64,000 bases of DNA from Nocardioides flavescens (GTDB taxonomy: Bacteria > Actinomycetota > Actinomycetes > Propionibacteriales > Nocardioidaceae): positions 124,001-188,000 of the forward strand of contig NZ_WUEK01000010.1 of assembly GCF_009823805.1 (NCBI RefSeq), written 5' to 3'. A model generated the notes under the pieces. The model did no database searches and was not told where the DNA came from. It worked only from the letters and a program-made list of their open reading frames with translations. Every line of letters starts with the position of its first letter. Position 1 is the first letter of the stretch. This document shows, one piece after another, positions 15,956 through 26,399 of the stretch. The translations under genes were made by a program, and so were the position numbers.

Positions 15956-17793
15956 GCACCACCGTGAAGGCACCCGCCGACGCGACCGGGACCGCCGCGG
16001 CCGCCCGCTCCGGCACCGCCATGGACTCCGGCGAGGAGATGGCGGCGCTCCAGACCCTCCGGCGCGGGGTGCAGATCAGCCCCGAGCTCAGGGAGGGCAT
16101 CGGCTGGACGCTGGTCCTGGCCGTGCTGGCCTCCGTCGGCCAGGTCATCGTGCCCGTCGTCGTGCAGCAGACCCTCGACCGCGGCCTCGGCGCCGACGGC
16201 GGCCCGGACGTGTCCTTCGTGGTGTGGATGGGCGTGATCGCCGCTGCCGCGATCGCGCTGACCTCCGGCGCGTCGTACCTCATGACGAGCCGGCTCTTCC
16301 GCACCTCCGAGCGCGGCCTCGCGACGCTGCGGATCAAGGCGTTCCGCCACGTGCACGACCTGCCGCTGCTCACCCAGAACACCGAGCGCCGCGGCGCGTT
16401 GGTCTCACGCGTCACGAGCGACGTCGACCAGGTCAGCCAGTTCCTGGTCTTCGGCGGGCTGCTGTTCGTCGTGAGCGTCGGGCAGGTGCTGATCGCCACG
16501 ATCGTGATGGCGATCTACTCCTGGCAGCTCGCGCTGGTCGTGTGGATCGCCTTCGCGCCGCTGTTCCTCTCGATCCGGTGGTTCCAGCGCAAGCTCTCGG
16601 AGGCCTACGGCGTGGTGCGCCGCCAGATGGGGTCGATGCTCTCGGCGATCTCCGAGCCGGTCGTCGGCGCCGCGGTCGTGCGCTCCTACGCCGTCGAGGC
16701 CCGCACCCAGGCCCGCATCGACGAGGCCATCGACGGGTTCCGGGCCGCGAGCACCCGCGCCCAGCGCTTCACGGTGGTGTCGTTCTCCCTCGGCGGCATA
16801 TCGGCGGGCCTCGCCAACGCGGGGGTGATCGTCATCGGCGTGCTGCTCGGCTTCGCCGACCAGATGACGATCGGCACGGTGCTGGCGTTTGCCTTCCTCG
16901 TGACCCTCTTCGTCGGGCCGGTGCAGATGGGCACCCAGATCCTGACCGACGCCCAGAACGCCATCGCCGGCTGGCGCCGCGTCATCGGCATCCTCGAGAC
17001 CCCGGCCGACCTGGTCGACCCGGGGGAGGACGGCGAGACGCTGCCGCGCGGCCCGGTCGACGTCCGCTTCGAGGGTGTCTCGTTCGCCTACCCCGGCGGT
17101 CCGTTCGTGCTGCGCGACATCGACCTCGACATCGCGGCGGGTCGGCGCGTCGCGGTGGTGGGCGAGACCGGGTCGGGCAAGTCGACGGTGGCCAAGCTGC
17201 TGACCCGGCTGATGGACCCCACCGAGGGCGCGGTGCTGCTCGACGGCGTCGACGTGCGCCGCATCGCCGCGCGGTCCCTGCGTCGCTCCGTGGTGCTGGT
17301 GCCCCAGGAGGGGTTCCTCTTCGACGACTCGATCACGGCCAACGTCCGCTACGGCGATCTCGACGCCACAGAGGCCGACATCCTCGCCTCCGCCGACGAG
17401 CTCGGGCTCAGCGACTGGCTGGCCACGCTGCCGGCCGGGCTCGCGACGCAGGTCGGCCAGCGCGGTGAGTCGCTGTCCGCCGGTGAGCGTCAGCTCGTCG
17501 CGCTGCTGCGCGCCCACCTCGCCGACCCCGACCTGCTGGTGCTCGACGAGGCGACCAGCGCGGTCGACCCGGCGCTCGAGATGCGCATCGGGCGCGCGCT
17601 CGAGCGGCTGATGTCGGGACGCACCTCCGTCACGATCGCCCACCGGCTCTCGACCGCCGAGTCCGCCGACGAGGTGGTGGTCGTCGACCGCGGGCGCATC
17701 GTGCAGCGCGGCCCCCACGCTGAGCTCGTGCACCAGGAGGGCAGCGTCTACGCCGGCCTCCACGCCAGCTGGGTGGCGCAGCAGGGGGCGTGA
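15952..17793 (+). CDS. ABC exporter half-transporter, catalytically complete partner
   Basis: A 613-residue half-transporter with a 50-residue N-terminal extension, an ABC-transporter type 1 membrane domain and an NBD. Walker A GETGSGKS (404-411), Walker B LVLDEAT with catalytic E533, and H-loop IAHRLST with H564 are intact; the signature is LSAGERQ (508-514), slightly off consensus. Together with the upstream gene it should form a heterodimer with one active and one degenerate ATP site, the degenerate site combining the partner's Walker motifs with this protein's LSAGE. Start overlaps the upstream stop by 4 bp. Confidence 0.94.
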   Translation: MSTTVKAPADATGTAAAARSGTAMDSGEEMAALQTLRRGVQISPELREGIGWTLVLAVLASVGQVIVPVVVQQTLDRGLGADGGPDVSFVVWMGVIAAAAIALTSGASYLMTSRLFRTSERGLATLRIKAFRHVHDLPLLTQNTERRGALVSRVTSDVDQVSQFLVFGGLLFVVSVGQVLIATIVMAIYSWQLALVVWIAFAPLFLSIRWFQRKLSEAYGVVRRQMGSMLSAISEPVVGAAVVRSYAVEARTQARIDEAIDGFRAASTRAQRFTVVSFSLGGISAGLANAGVIVIGVLLGFADQMTIGTVLAFAFLVTLFVGPVQMGTQILTDAQNAIAGWRRVIGILETPADLVDPGEDGETLPRGPVDVRFEGVSFAYPGGPFVLRDIDLDIAAGRRVAVVGETGSGKSTVAKLLTRLMDPTEGAVLLDGVDVRRIAARSLRRSVVLVPQEGFLFDDSITANVRYGDLDATEADILASADELGLSDWLATLPAGLATQVGQRGESLSAGERQLVALLRAHLADPDLLVLDEATSAVDPALEMRIGRALERLMSGRTSVTIAHRLSTAESADEVVVVDRGRIVQRGPHAELVHQEGSVYAGLHASWVAQQGA

Positions 17794-17822
17794 CCCGCGC
17801 CACGGGCGCTCGTTGAGGTCAC

Positions 17823-18695
17823 ATGACCTCGACCCGTCGTGTGCTCGTCGCCCTCGCCACGCTCCTGGTGCTCCCCGCCCTCGTGCTGGGACTGCTCCCC
17901 GGTGCCGCCGGCGCCGGGACGCCGGGGGAGCGGTTGAAGTACGTCGCCCTCGGCGACTCCTACAGCGCCGCCTCCGGGGTGCTGCCGGTCGACCTGACCT
18001 CCCCGGCGTGCCTGCGCTCGACGCGCAACTACCCGAATGTCGTCGCGAGGACGATCGGCGCGCGCCTGACCGACGTCACCTGCGGCGCAGCGGAGACGCG
18101 ACACTTCAGCGAGCCGCAGTACCCCGGCGTCGCGCCCCAGCTCGACGCCCTCGACGCCCGCACCGACCTGGTCACGATGACCATCGGCGGCAACGACAGC
18201 TCGGTGTTCATCGGCGCGATCGCGGCCTGCGGGGCGGCGGGCCTCACCACGCTCGGCACCGGCAGTCCGTGCCGCGACACCTACGGCACCTCCTTCGAGG
18301 ACACCGTGCGCACCACGACCTACCCGGCGCTGGTCTCCGCGCTGCAGGCGGTGCAGGCGAAGGCCCCGCACGCCCGCGTCGCCATCCTCGGCTACCCGTG
18401 GATCACCCCGGCCTCCGGCTCCTGCTATCCGCAGCTGCCGGTCGCCCGCGGCGACGTCGCCTACCTCCACTCGCTGCAGACCACCCTCAACGACGCCGTG
18501 CGTCGCGCCGCCGCGGCCACCGGGGCGACGTACGTCGACCTCGACCAGGCCTCGACGGGCCACGACGCCTGCCAGGCGATCGGCACCCGCTGGGTCGAGC
18601 CCGTCGTCGGCACCACCAACCCCGTGGTCGTGCACCCCAACGCCCTGGGCGAGCGCGAGATGGCCGCCGAGGCGATCCGCCAGCTCGGTCTCTGA
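17823..18695 (+). CDS. Secreted SGNH/GDSL hydrolase (lipase/esterase)
   Basis: A 290-residue exported enzyme. The N-terminus is a Sec-type signal (MTSTRRVLVALATLLVLPALVLGLLPGA...AGA). The mature part has block I GDSYSAASG with the nucleophilic Ser, block III GGNDS with the oxyanion Asn, and block V HPNALGE with the catalytic His, in the right order for the SGNH superfamily. Several cysteines (CLRSTRNYP, CGAAETRH, CRDTYG, CYPQLP, DACQA) suggest disulfides as in Streptomyces secreted lipases. Lipid ester hydrolysis outside the cell is the likely role. Confidence 0.9.
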   Translation: MTSTRRVLVALATLLVLPALVLGLLPGAAGAGTPGERLKYVALGDSYSAASGVLPVDLTSPACLRSTRNYPNVVARTIGARLTDVTCGAAETRHFSEPQYPGVAPQLDALDARTDLVTMTIGGNDSSVFIGAIAACGAAGLTTLGTGSPCRDTYGTSFEDTVRTTTYPALVSALQAVQAKAPHARVAILGYPWITPASGSCYPQLPVARGDVAYLHSLQTTLNDAVRRAAAATGATYVDLDQASTGHDACQAIGTRWVEPVVGTTNPVVVHPNALGEREMAAEAIRQLGL

Positions 18696-18748
18696 CCGCA
18701 GGGCGGGCGCCACTGGTGGCGCGGCGCGGCTTCGGGCACTGTCGGGGC

Positions 18749-19534
18749 ATGACTGCTGATGAGGCCACCCGGGCCAAGGCCACCGAGCTGCTCCGCCTGC
18801 ACCAGGACGAGAAGCTGCTCACCGTCGTCAACGTGTGGGACGTCGTCTCCGCCACCACCGTCGCCGCCGTCGAGGGCACCATGGCGCTCGCCACCGCGAG
18901 CCACTCCATCGCCTCGTCGTTCGGCTACGAGGACGGCGAGAACATCCCGCTCGACCTGATGCTCGAGCAGGTCGAGCGGATCGTCGACGCCACCGACCTG
19001 CCGGTGACCGCCGACCTCGAGGGCGGATACGGCAACGCCGCGGAGACCGTGCGCCGCGCCATCGGCCTGGGCGTGGTCGGCGCCAACATCGAGGACCAGC
19101 TCAAGCCGCTCGCCGAGGCCGCGCGCCAGGTCGAGCAGATCGTCAAGGTCGCCGAGGAGGAGGGCGTCGACTTCGTCCTCAACGCCCGCACCGACGCCTT
19201 CGCGCTCAACCGGGAGGGCGACCCGGACGAGAACCTCGCCAACGCGATCGAGCGCGGCAAGGCGTTCCTCGACGCGGGCGCGCCGGTGGTGTTCGTGCCG
19301 GCGATCCTGAGCGAGGAGCAGATCCTCGCCCTCGTCGACGCCTTCGGCCCGCGCCGGCTCACCACGATCGGCATCCCCGGCCTGCCCCCGCGCGACTGGC
19401 AGGAGGCCCACGGCGTCGCGCGCACGTCGTACGGCCCGCTCTCGCAGAACGTCGCCCTCACCGCCCTCCAGGAGCTCGTCGAGGAGGTCCACCGCGGCGG
19501 CGGCGTGCCCTCGAACATGCGCATCCTCAACTGA
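18749..19534 (+). CDS. Isocitrate lyase / PEP mutase family protein
   Basis: A 261-residue single-domain TIM barrel of the ICL/PEPM superfamily. The N-terminal block VVNVWDVVSATTVAAVEGTMALATASHSIA and the metal-binding strand TADLEGGYGN, then VGANIEDQ and FVLNARTDAF, are the family signatures. Members include carboxy-PEP mutase, 2-methylisocitrate lyase and oxaloacetate decarboxylase; the loop carrying the lyase Cys (KKCGH) is absent, so this is not a true isocitrate lyase. The exact reaction is not known. Confidence 0.85.
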   Translation: MTADEATRAKATELLRLHQDEKLLTVVNVWDVVSATTVAAVEGTMALATASHSIASSFGYEDGENIPLDLMLEQVERIVDATDLPVTADLEGGYGNAAETVRRAIGLGVVGANIEDQLKPLAEAARQVEQIVKVAEEEGVDFVLNARTDAFALNREGDPDENLANAIERGKAFLDAGAPVVFVPAILSEEQILALVDAFGPRRLTTIGIPGLPPRDWQEAHGVARTSYGPLSQNVALTALQELVEEVHRGGGVPSNMRILN

Positions 19535-19572
19535 GGACCGGGCGTCGCGGCCGAGCGCCACTGGCCCGTCCG

Positions 19573-19624
19573 TCGACAGTCGAACATCCGGGACGCCAGG
19601 GGGTCCCGGATGTTCGACTGTCGA
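19573..19624. terminator. Perfect 22-bp stem-loop between convergent-neutral genes
   Basis: Arms 19573-19594 and 19603-19624 are perfect 22-bp inverted repeats (left arm begins TCGACAGTCGAACATC), separated by an 8-nt loop GCCAGGGG. It is 39 bp after the stop of the PEP mutase homologue and about 100 bp before ppsR. It may serve as a terminator, but its length and perfection are more like the palindromic repeats elsewhere in the window. Confidence 0.75.
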
Positions 19625-19721
19625 TCTCGCGCGCCCGCCTCCGTCCCACGCGGAGGGAGGCGGGCGAGATCGTCCCGGACCGGGAGATAGGGTCAGGCCC
19701 ACCCAGGGCGAGGGAGCGGTG

Positions 19722-20563
19722 ATGGCGGAGGCAGGGCTCGACGACCAACCGGTCGTGCCGGTGTTCTTCCTGTCCGACTCGACGGGCATCAGCGCCGAGA
19801 CGATGGGCAACGCGCTGCTCATCCAGTTCCCCGACCTGCGCTTCGACCGGACGCTGTTCCCGTTCATCACCACGGTGCAGGAGGCCCAGCGGGTCGTCGA
19901 GGTGCTCGACGCCGCGATGGACGGGCCGGTCACCCCGCTGGTCTTCATCACCGCCGCCGACGACACGGTGCGCGACGAGCTCGTGAAGACCCGGGCGCCC
20001 GTCATCGACTTCTTCGCCCTGCACATGGACCGCGTCGAGGCGGTGCTCGGCCAGCGCGGCCTGCACGAGGCGGCCCGGCTCCACGGCGTCGGCGACATCC
20101 GCAACTACAACGACCGGATGGCCGCGGTCGAGTTCACCATCGAGCACGACGACGGCCAGAGCCTGCGTGTGCTCGAGAAGTCCGACGTCATCCTCATCGC
20201 GCCGTCCCGGTGCGGTAAGACGCCCACCAGCATGTACCTCGCGCTGCAGCACGGCCTGTTCGTGGCCAACTACCCGCTGGTCGACGAGGACCTCGAGTCC
20301 ACCGACCTGCCGCGCCCCCTCCTCGACTTCGCCGACCGCTGCGTCGGCCTCTCTACGACCGTGGAGCGGCTCAGCCGGGTCCGCAACGAGCGGCGCCCCG
20401 GCTCGCGCTACGCCAGCGCCGAGCAGTGCCGCTGGGAGCTGCGCCGCGCCGCAGCGCTCTACGAGGCGCACCGCATCCCCGCCATCGACTCCTCGGCCCG
20501 CTCGGTCGAGGAGATGGCGACCCTGATCGTGCAGAGCCTGAAGCGCAACCGGAAGAGGGATCG

Positions 20564-20567
<4 letters not shown>
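19722..20567 (+). CDS. ppsR: PEP synthase regulatory protein (bifunctional kinase/phosphorylase)
   Basis: A 281-residue DUF299-family protein. The start VVPVFFLSDSTGISAETMGNALL is the family hallmark and IAPSRCGKTPTSMYLALQHG is the P-loop-like nucleotide site; the C-terminus has GSRYASAEQCRWELRRA and IPAIDSSARSVEE. The family uses ADP-dependent phosphorylation and Pi-dependent dephosphorylation of a Thr next to the catalytic His to switch PEP synthase or PPDK off and on. It overlaps ppsA by 4 bp (ATGA), which directly ties the regulator to its target. The ATG at 19722 is preferred over GTG 19719. Confidence 0.93.
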
Positions 20568-22966
<2,399 letters not shown>

Positions 22967-22996
22967 CCGCCTCGATGGACGGGCTCGTCGGGCTGG

Positions 22997-23452
22997 TCAG
23001 CGGTTGCGGCGCCAGATCTCGGCGTTGAGCGCGGTCGCGAAGCCCGTCCACGCGACGTACGGCGCGAGCGCGGCGGCAGCGGTGCCGTCGCGCTTCGCCG
23101 TCTCGCGCAGCAGAGCGACGTTGAGCGCGTCGAGGGCGACGATGGTGACCAGCCCGCCGCGGGTCGACTCGCGCGCGAAGAACGCCCAGCACCACCACGC
23201 GTTGACGGCGAGGTCGGTGCCGACGAGGGCGAGGTAGCGCTCGCGGCCCTCCGGGCTCGCCTCGGCGGCGCGGCCGGTGCCCCACCCGATGAGGGCGTAG
23301 AGCGGGGTCCACACCAGCGGGAAGGCGACCGGCGGCGGCTGCCAGGAAGGCCGGTCGAGGGTGGTGTACCAGCGGCTGTCGGGCTTGGTTCCGAGCGAGC
23401 CGACGACGGCGGCGGCCGCGGTGAGGGCCGCAGTGACGAGGCGTGGGCGCAT
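22997..23452 (-). CDS. TspO/MBR family membrane protein
   Basis: A 151-residue protein with five hydrophobic segments, the size and topology of bacterial TspO. Family residues WYTTLDRPSWQPPP (the loop before helix 2), PLVWTPLYALIGWG, and NAWWCWAFFA are clear. TspO homologues bind porphyrins and related ligands and are linked to oxidative or salt stress; the function here is not known. The gene converges on ppsA with a 30-bp gap. Confidence 0.93.
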   Translation of the reverse strand: MRPRLVTAALTAAAAVVGSLGTKPDSRWYTTLDRPSWQPPPVAFPLVWTPLYALIGWGTGRAAEASPEGRERYLALVGTDLAVNAWWCWAFFARESTRGGLVTIVALDALNVALLRETAKRDGTAAAALAPYVAWTGFATALNAEIWRRNR

Positions 23453-23478
23453 GTCCGAGCGGTACCCGGACGCACAGG

Positions 23479-23506
23479 GGGGCGGGACCCGGGTGGGTCC
23501 CGCCCC
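23479..23506 (-). terminator. Terminator-like hairpin after hsp20
   Basis: GGGGCGGGACCC (23479-23490) and GGGTCCCGCCCC (23495-23506) pair perfectly over 12 bp around a GGGT loop, in the 93-bp gap between the hsp20 stop and the TspO start. Confidence 0.75.
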
Positions 23507-23545
23507 GCTGGGTGCTGCTGCTCGGGGTGGTGGTCCGGCGACGGC

Positions 23546-23971
23546 TCAGGCGGTGATGGCCTGGTGGTCGTCGCTGGGCGTGCTCAGCTGGATCTTGCGC
23601 GGCTTGGCGCGCTCGGCGACGGGCACGACGAGGCGCAGGACGCCGGACTCGTAGCTCGCCTCGATCCTGTCGAGGTCGAGGTTGTCCCCGAGGACCAGCT
23701 GGCGGCTGAACGCGCCGCGGGTGCGCTCGCTTGCCAGCATCTCCCAGTCGCCGTTGCGGCCCACGCGCTCGGCCCTGACGGTCAGGACGTTGCGCTCGAC
23801 GTCGAGGTCGATGCTCTCGGGCGAGACGCCCGGCAGGTCGAACTCGATGACGAAGCGGTCGCCCTCGCGCCACGCGTCCATCGGCATGACGGCCGGACGG
23901 CTGGTGGTGCCGAGCAGCTGCTGGGTGAGACGGTCGAAGTCACGGAACGGGTCGGTGGTGCGGAGCAGCAT
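23546..23971 (-). CDS. Small heat-shock protein Hsp20
   Basis: A 141-residue alpha-crystallin-domain chaperone. The N-terminal part MLLRTTDPFRDFDRLTQQLLG is the usual DPF...FDRL start; the crystallin core is FVIEFDLPGVSPESIDLDVERNVLTVRAER with the closing GVLRLVVPVAERAKPRKIQL. Three upstream starts are in frame, but AGGAGG (23978-23983) lies six bases before the ATG at 23971, which fixes the start. It is divergent from an HspR-like regulator and is likely controlled by it. Confidence 0.93.
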   Translation of the reverse strand: MLLRTTDPFRDFDRLTQQLLGTTSRPAVMPMDAWREGDRFVIEFDLPGVSPESIDLDVERNVLTVRAERVGRNGDWEMLASERTRGAFSRQLVLGDNLDLDRIEASYESGVLRLVVPVAERAKPRKIQLSTPSDDHQAITA

Positions 23972-24034
23972 GGTCATCCTCCTGAACTGTGTCGACTGGA
24001 CTGAGGTCGAGGGGCCGTGGGAACCGGCCCACAT

Positions 24035-24052
24035 CTGTATCAACGAGTACAG
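24035..24052. promoter_or_regulatory. Candidate operator between hsp20 and the HspR-like gene
   Basis: The AT-richer stretch of the 117-bp divergent gap contains CTGTATCAACGAGTACAG, with 5-bp arms CTGTA and TACAG. The nearby TTGTTGTATTCC on the plus strand could supply promoter elements for the regulator. MerR/HspR proteins usually bind inverted repeats in such positions; this one is not the classic HAIR consensus. Confidence 0.35.
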
Positions 24053-24088
24053 GTTTGTTGTATTCCAATGGCGAGGTAATTTCAAGTC

Positions 24089-24376
24089 GTGCCCGCGAGC
24101 TCCTCGACCAGCGCCGTCTTCGCCATCTCGGTGGCCGCGCGCAAGGCCTCGATGGAGATCCAGAACCTCCGCGTCTACGAACGCCGCGGCCTCGTCTCCC
24201 CGGCCCGCACCGACGGCGGCACGCGGCTCTACAGCGAGGCCGACGTCGACCGCCTGGTGCGCATCGGCGAGCTCCTCGCCGAGGGGCTCAACCTCGCCGG
24301 CATCGCCAAGGTGCTCGAGCTCGAGCGCACCGTCGAGCGCCTGCGCGCCGACAACCGCCGCCTCCGCGCCCGCTGA
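24089..24376 (+). CDS. HspR-like MerR-family regulator
   Basis: A 95-residue protein with an N-terminal MerR winged-helix: AVFAISVAARKASMEIQNLRVYERRGLVSPARTDGGTRLYSEADVDRL. The VFAIS start and RVYERRGLVSPxRTxGGxRLYS pattern follow HspR of actinobacteria. A C-terminal helix ELERTVERLRADNRRLRAR is a short coiled coil for dimerisation. Shorter than typical HspR (about 125-150 residues), lacking the C-terminal tail. The last codons run into the first unit of the 32-bp repeat array, so the stop codon may have been supplied by the repeat. Confidence 0.8.
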   Translation: MPASSSTSAVFAISVAARKASMEIQNLRVYERRGLVSPARTDGGTRLYSEADVDRLVRIGELLAEGLNLAGIAKVLELERTVERLRADNRRLRAR

Positions 24377-24668
24377 CCCGGCGCGAACTGCTCTCAGACG
24401 TACGCCGACCCGGCGCAGATTGCTGTCCCACGTACGCCGACCCGGCGCGAAGTGCTGTCAGAGGTGCGTCGACCCGGCGCAAAGTGCTGTCAGACGTGCG
24501 CCGGGTCGGCGCCGTTCGACTCGCAGTTTGCGCCGGGTCGGCGTGGTTGGACTCGCAGTTTGCGCCGGGTCGGCATACGCGCAGCAGCACTTTGCGCCGG
24601 GTCGGCGTCGTTCCCGCAGCACTTTCCGCCGGGTCGGCGTCGTTCCAGCGGCAGTGTGCGCCGGGTCG
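24375..24668. repeat. 32-bp repeat array that inverts orientation at its centre
   Basis: Nine consecutive 32-bp units plus a partial one. Units at 24375, 24407, 24439 and 24471 read in the plus direction with core GACCCGGCGCAAAGTGCTG; units at 24503, 24535, 24567, 24599 and 24631 read the opposite way (GGGTC...CAGCACTTTGCGCC), followed by GGGTCG. The 32-bp period is exact throughout. The core is conserved and about 9 bases per unit vary. At the centre, unit 4 plus the following GGGTC forms 10-bp arms GACCCGGCGC/GCGCCGGGTC. The array fills the gap between the convergent HspR-like and FMN reductase genes. Confidence 0.92.
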
Positions 24669-24676
24669 CGTTCCTG

Positions 24677-25255
24677 TCAGCCGAGGAGCTCGGCGAAGGG
24701 GGTGACGTCGGCGAAGGGGTCGACGGCGTGGGGGCGGGGTCGGCGGGTGACGGCGTCGGCGAGCTCGCCGGCCGCGCGCTCGACGCGGGCGGCGAGCTCG
24801 GGGGAGGCGAAGTCCTCGGCGGCCGCGAAGACGCCGGTGGGCACCGGCACCGCCCGCAGGTAGGAGAACAGCGGTCGCAGCGCGTGGTCGAGCACCAGCG
24901 AGTGACGCGGGGTGCCGGCCGTCGCGGCGAGCAGCACCGGGGTGCCCTCGAGCGTGCCGGGGTCGAGCACGTCGAAGAACGACTTGAACAACCCGGAGTA
25001 CGACGCGCTGAAGACCGGCGTCACGACGACCAGGGCGTCAGCCTGCGCCACCGCCGCGACCGCCTCCGCCAGCTCGCCCGACGGGAAGCCGGTCAGCAGG
25101 TTGTCGGCGATCGCGTGGGCGAGGTCGCGCAGCTCGACGTGGGTGACCTCGGCTCCGGGCAGCCGGTCGAGCGCGGCGGTGGTGAGCCGGTCGGCCAGCA
25201 GCCGGGTCGACGACGGGTTGGAGAGCCCGGCGGAGACGACGACGAGACGGGTCAT
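24677..25255 (-). CDS. FMN reductase partner of a luciferase-like monooxygenase (CE1759 type)
   Basis: A 192-residue flavodoxin-fold NADPH-dependent FMN reductase. MTRLVVVSAGLSNPSSTRLLADRL contains the phosphate-binding loop and VVVTPVFSASYSGLFKSFFDVLDPGTLEGTPVLLAATAGTPRH is the typical flavin/NADPH region. It supplies reduced flavin to the luciferase-like enzyme encoded immediately upstream, whose stop overlaps this ATG (ATGA). Such two-gene CE1758/CE1759 pairs occur across actinobacteria; the substrate oxidised is unknown. Confidence 0.88.
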   Translation of the reverse strand: MTRLVVVSAGLSNPSSTRLLADRLTTAALDRLPGAEVTHVELRDLAHAIADNLLTGFPSGELAEAVAAVAQADALVVVTPVFSASYSGLFKSFFDVLDPGTLEGTPVLLAATAGTPRHSLVLDHALRPLFSYLRAVPVPTGVFAAAEDFASPELAARVERAAGELADAVTRRPRPHAVDPFADVTPFAELLG

Positions 25256-26358
25256 GCCACGGCCTCCTCGTCCTGCTGGGCCGCGGCGCGCTGGGCGAGC
25301 ACGGCCGGGTGCAGCGGCGGGTCGGAGGGCACGTGCGCGGGACGCAGCGCCTCGAACTCGCGGCGCAGCACCGGCACGACCTCCTCGCCGAGCAGGTCGA
25401 GCTGCTCGAGCACGGTCTTGAGCGGCAGGCCGGCGTGGTCGATGAGGAACAGCTGGCGCTGGTAGTCGCCGGCGTACTCCCGGAAGCCGAGCGTGCGCTC
25501 GATGACCTGCTGCGGCGAGCCGACGGTCAGCGGCGTCTGGGAGGTGAAGTCCTCCAACGACGGACCGTGGCCGTAGACGGGCGCGTTGTCGAAGTACGGA
25601 CGGAACTCCGCGACCGCGTCCTGGCTGCGCTTGCGCATGAAGACCTGCCCGCCCAGGCCGACGATCGCCTGGTCGGCCGAGCCGTGGCCGTAGTGCTCGA
25701 AGCGCTGGCGGTAGAGCGCGACCATCCGCGCGGTGTGCGACGGCGGCCAGAAGATGTGGTTGTGGAAGAAACCGTCGCCGTAGTAGGCCGCCTGCTCGGC
25801 GATCTCGGGGGAGCGGATCGAGCCGTGCCAGACGAACGGCGGGACGTCGTCGAGCGGGCGCGGGGTCGAGGTGTAGCCCTGCAGCGGCGAGCGGAACCTC
25901 CCCTCCCAGTCGACGGTGTGCTCGCGCCACAGCCGGCGCAGCAGCGCGTAGTTCTCGACGGCGAGCGGGATGCCCTGGCGGATGTCCTTGCCGAACCACG
26001 GGTAGACCGGGCCGGTGTTGCCGCGGCCCATCATCAGGTCGAGGCGGCCGTCGACGAGGTGCTGCACCTTGGCGTAGTCCTCGGCGATCAGCACCGGGTC
26101 GGTGGTGGTGATGAGCGTCGTCGCCGTCGAGAGCTGCAGCGTCGAGGTCTGGGCGCCGATGTAGGCGAGCGTGGCCGTCGGGTTGCTCGAGATGAACGGC
26201 TCGTTGTGGTGCTCACCGGTCGCGAAGACGTCGAGCCCCACCTCCTCGGCCTTCTTCGCGATCGCGACGGTGGCCTTGATGCGCTCCTGCTCGGTGGGGG
26301 TGCGACCCGTCGTCGGGTCGGCCGTGAGGTCGCCGACGCTGAAGATGCCGAACTGCAT
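25252..26358 (-). CDS. Luciferase-like flavin-dependent monooxygenase (CE1758 type)
   Basis: A 368-residue bacterial luciferase-like (LLM) TIM barrel. MQFGIFSVGDLTADPTTGRTPTEQERI, AEEVGLDVFATGEHHNEPFISSNP, LSTATTLITTTDPVLIAEDYA and GRLDLMMGRGN are family blocks that bind reduced FMN. The start at 26358 is set by GGAG seven bases upstream; 11 further codons in frame overlap the operator. Operon with the FMN reductase. The pair probably oxidises a small organic molecule using O2 and FMNH2 and appears to be inducible through the operator just upstream. Confidence 0.9.
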   Translation of the reverse strand: MQFGIFSVGDLTADPTTGRTPTEQERIKATVAIAKKAEEVGLDVFATGEHHNEPFISSNPTATLAYIGAQTSTLQLSTATTLITTTDPVLIAEDYAKVQHLVDGRLDLMMGRGNTGPVYPWFGKDIRQGIPLAVENYALLRRLWREHTVDWEGRFRSPLQGYTSTPRPLDDVPPFVWHGSIRSPEIAEQAAYYGDGFFHNHIFWPPSHTARMVALYRQRFEHYGHGSADQAIVGLGGQVFMRKRSQDAVAEFRPYFDNAPVYGHGPSLEDFTSQTPLTVGSPQQVIERTLGFREYAGDYQRQLFLIDHAGLPLKTVLEQLDLLGEEVVPVLRREFEALRPAHVPSDPPLHPAVLAQRAAAQQDEEAVA

Positions 26359-26375
26359 GACGTGCTCCTCGGGAA

Positions 26376-26395
26376 GTAGTTGAGAATGCAACTAC
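26376..26395 (-). promoter_or_regulatory. Palindromic operator before the flavin monooxygenase pair
   Basis: GTAGTTG (26376-26382) and CAACTAC (26389-26395) form 7-bp arms with a 6-bp spacer, 18 bp before the LLM start. The size and near-perfect symmetry suit a MarR- or TetR-type dimer. No regulator gene is adjacent. Confidence 0.65.
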
Positions 26396-26399
26396 CCGA

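Noticed and set aside
13142..15973. A 943-codon minus-strand frame opposite the first ABC gene
   Set aside because: Same reason: antisense to a gene with Walker A, B and signature motifs; no recognisable domain in the antisense product.
18749..19534. True isocitrate lyase of the glyoxylate shunt
   Set aside because: At 261 residues it is far too short and lacks the KKCGH catalytic loop.
24375..24668. CRISPR array
   Set aside because: Units follow each other directly at 32 bp without unique spacers, the orientation flips half-way, and no cas gene is near.
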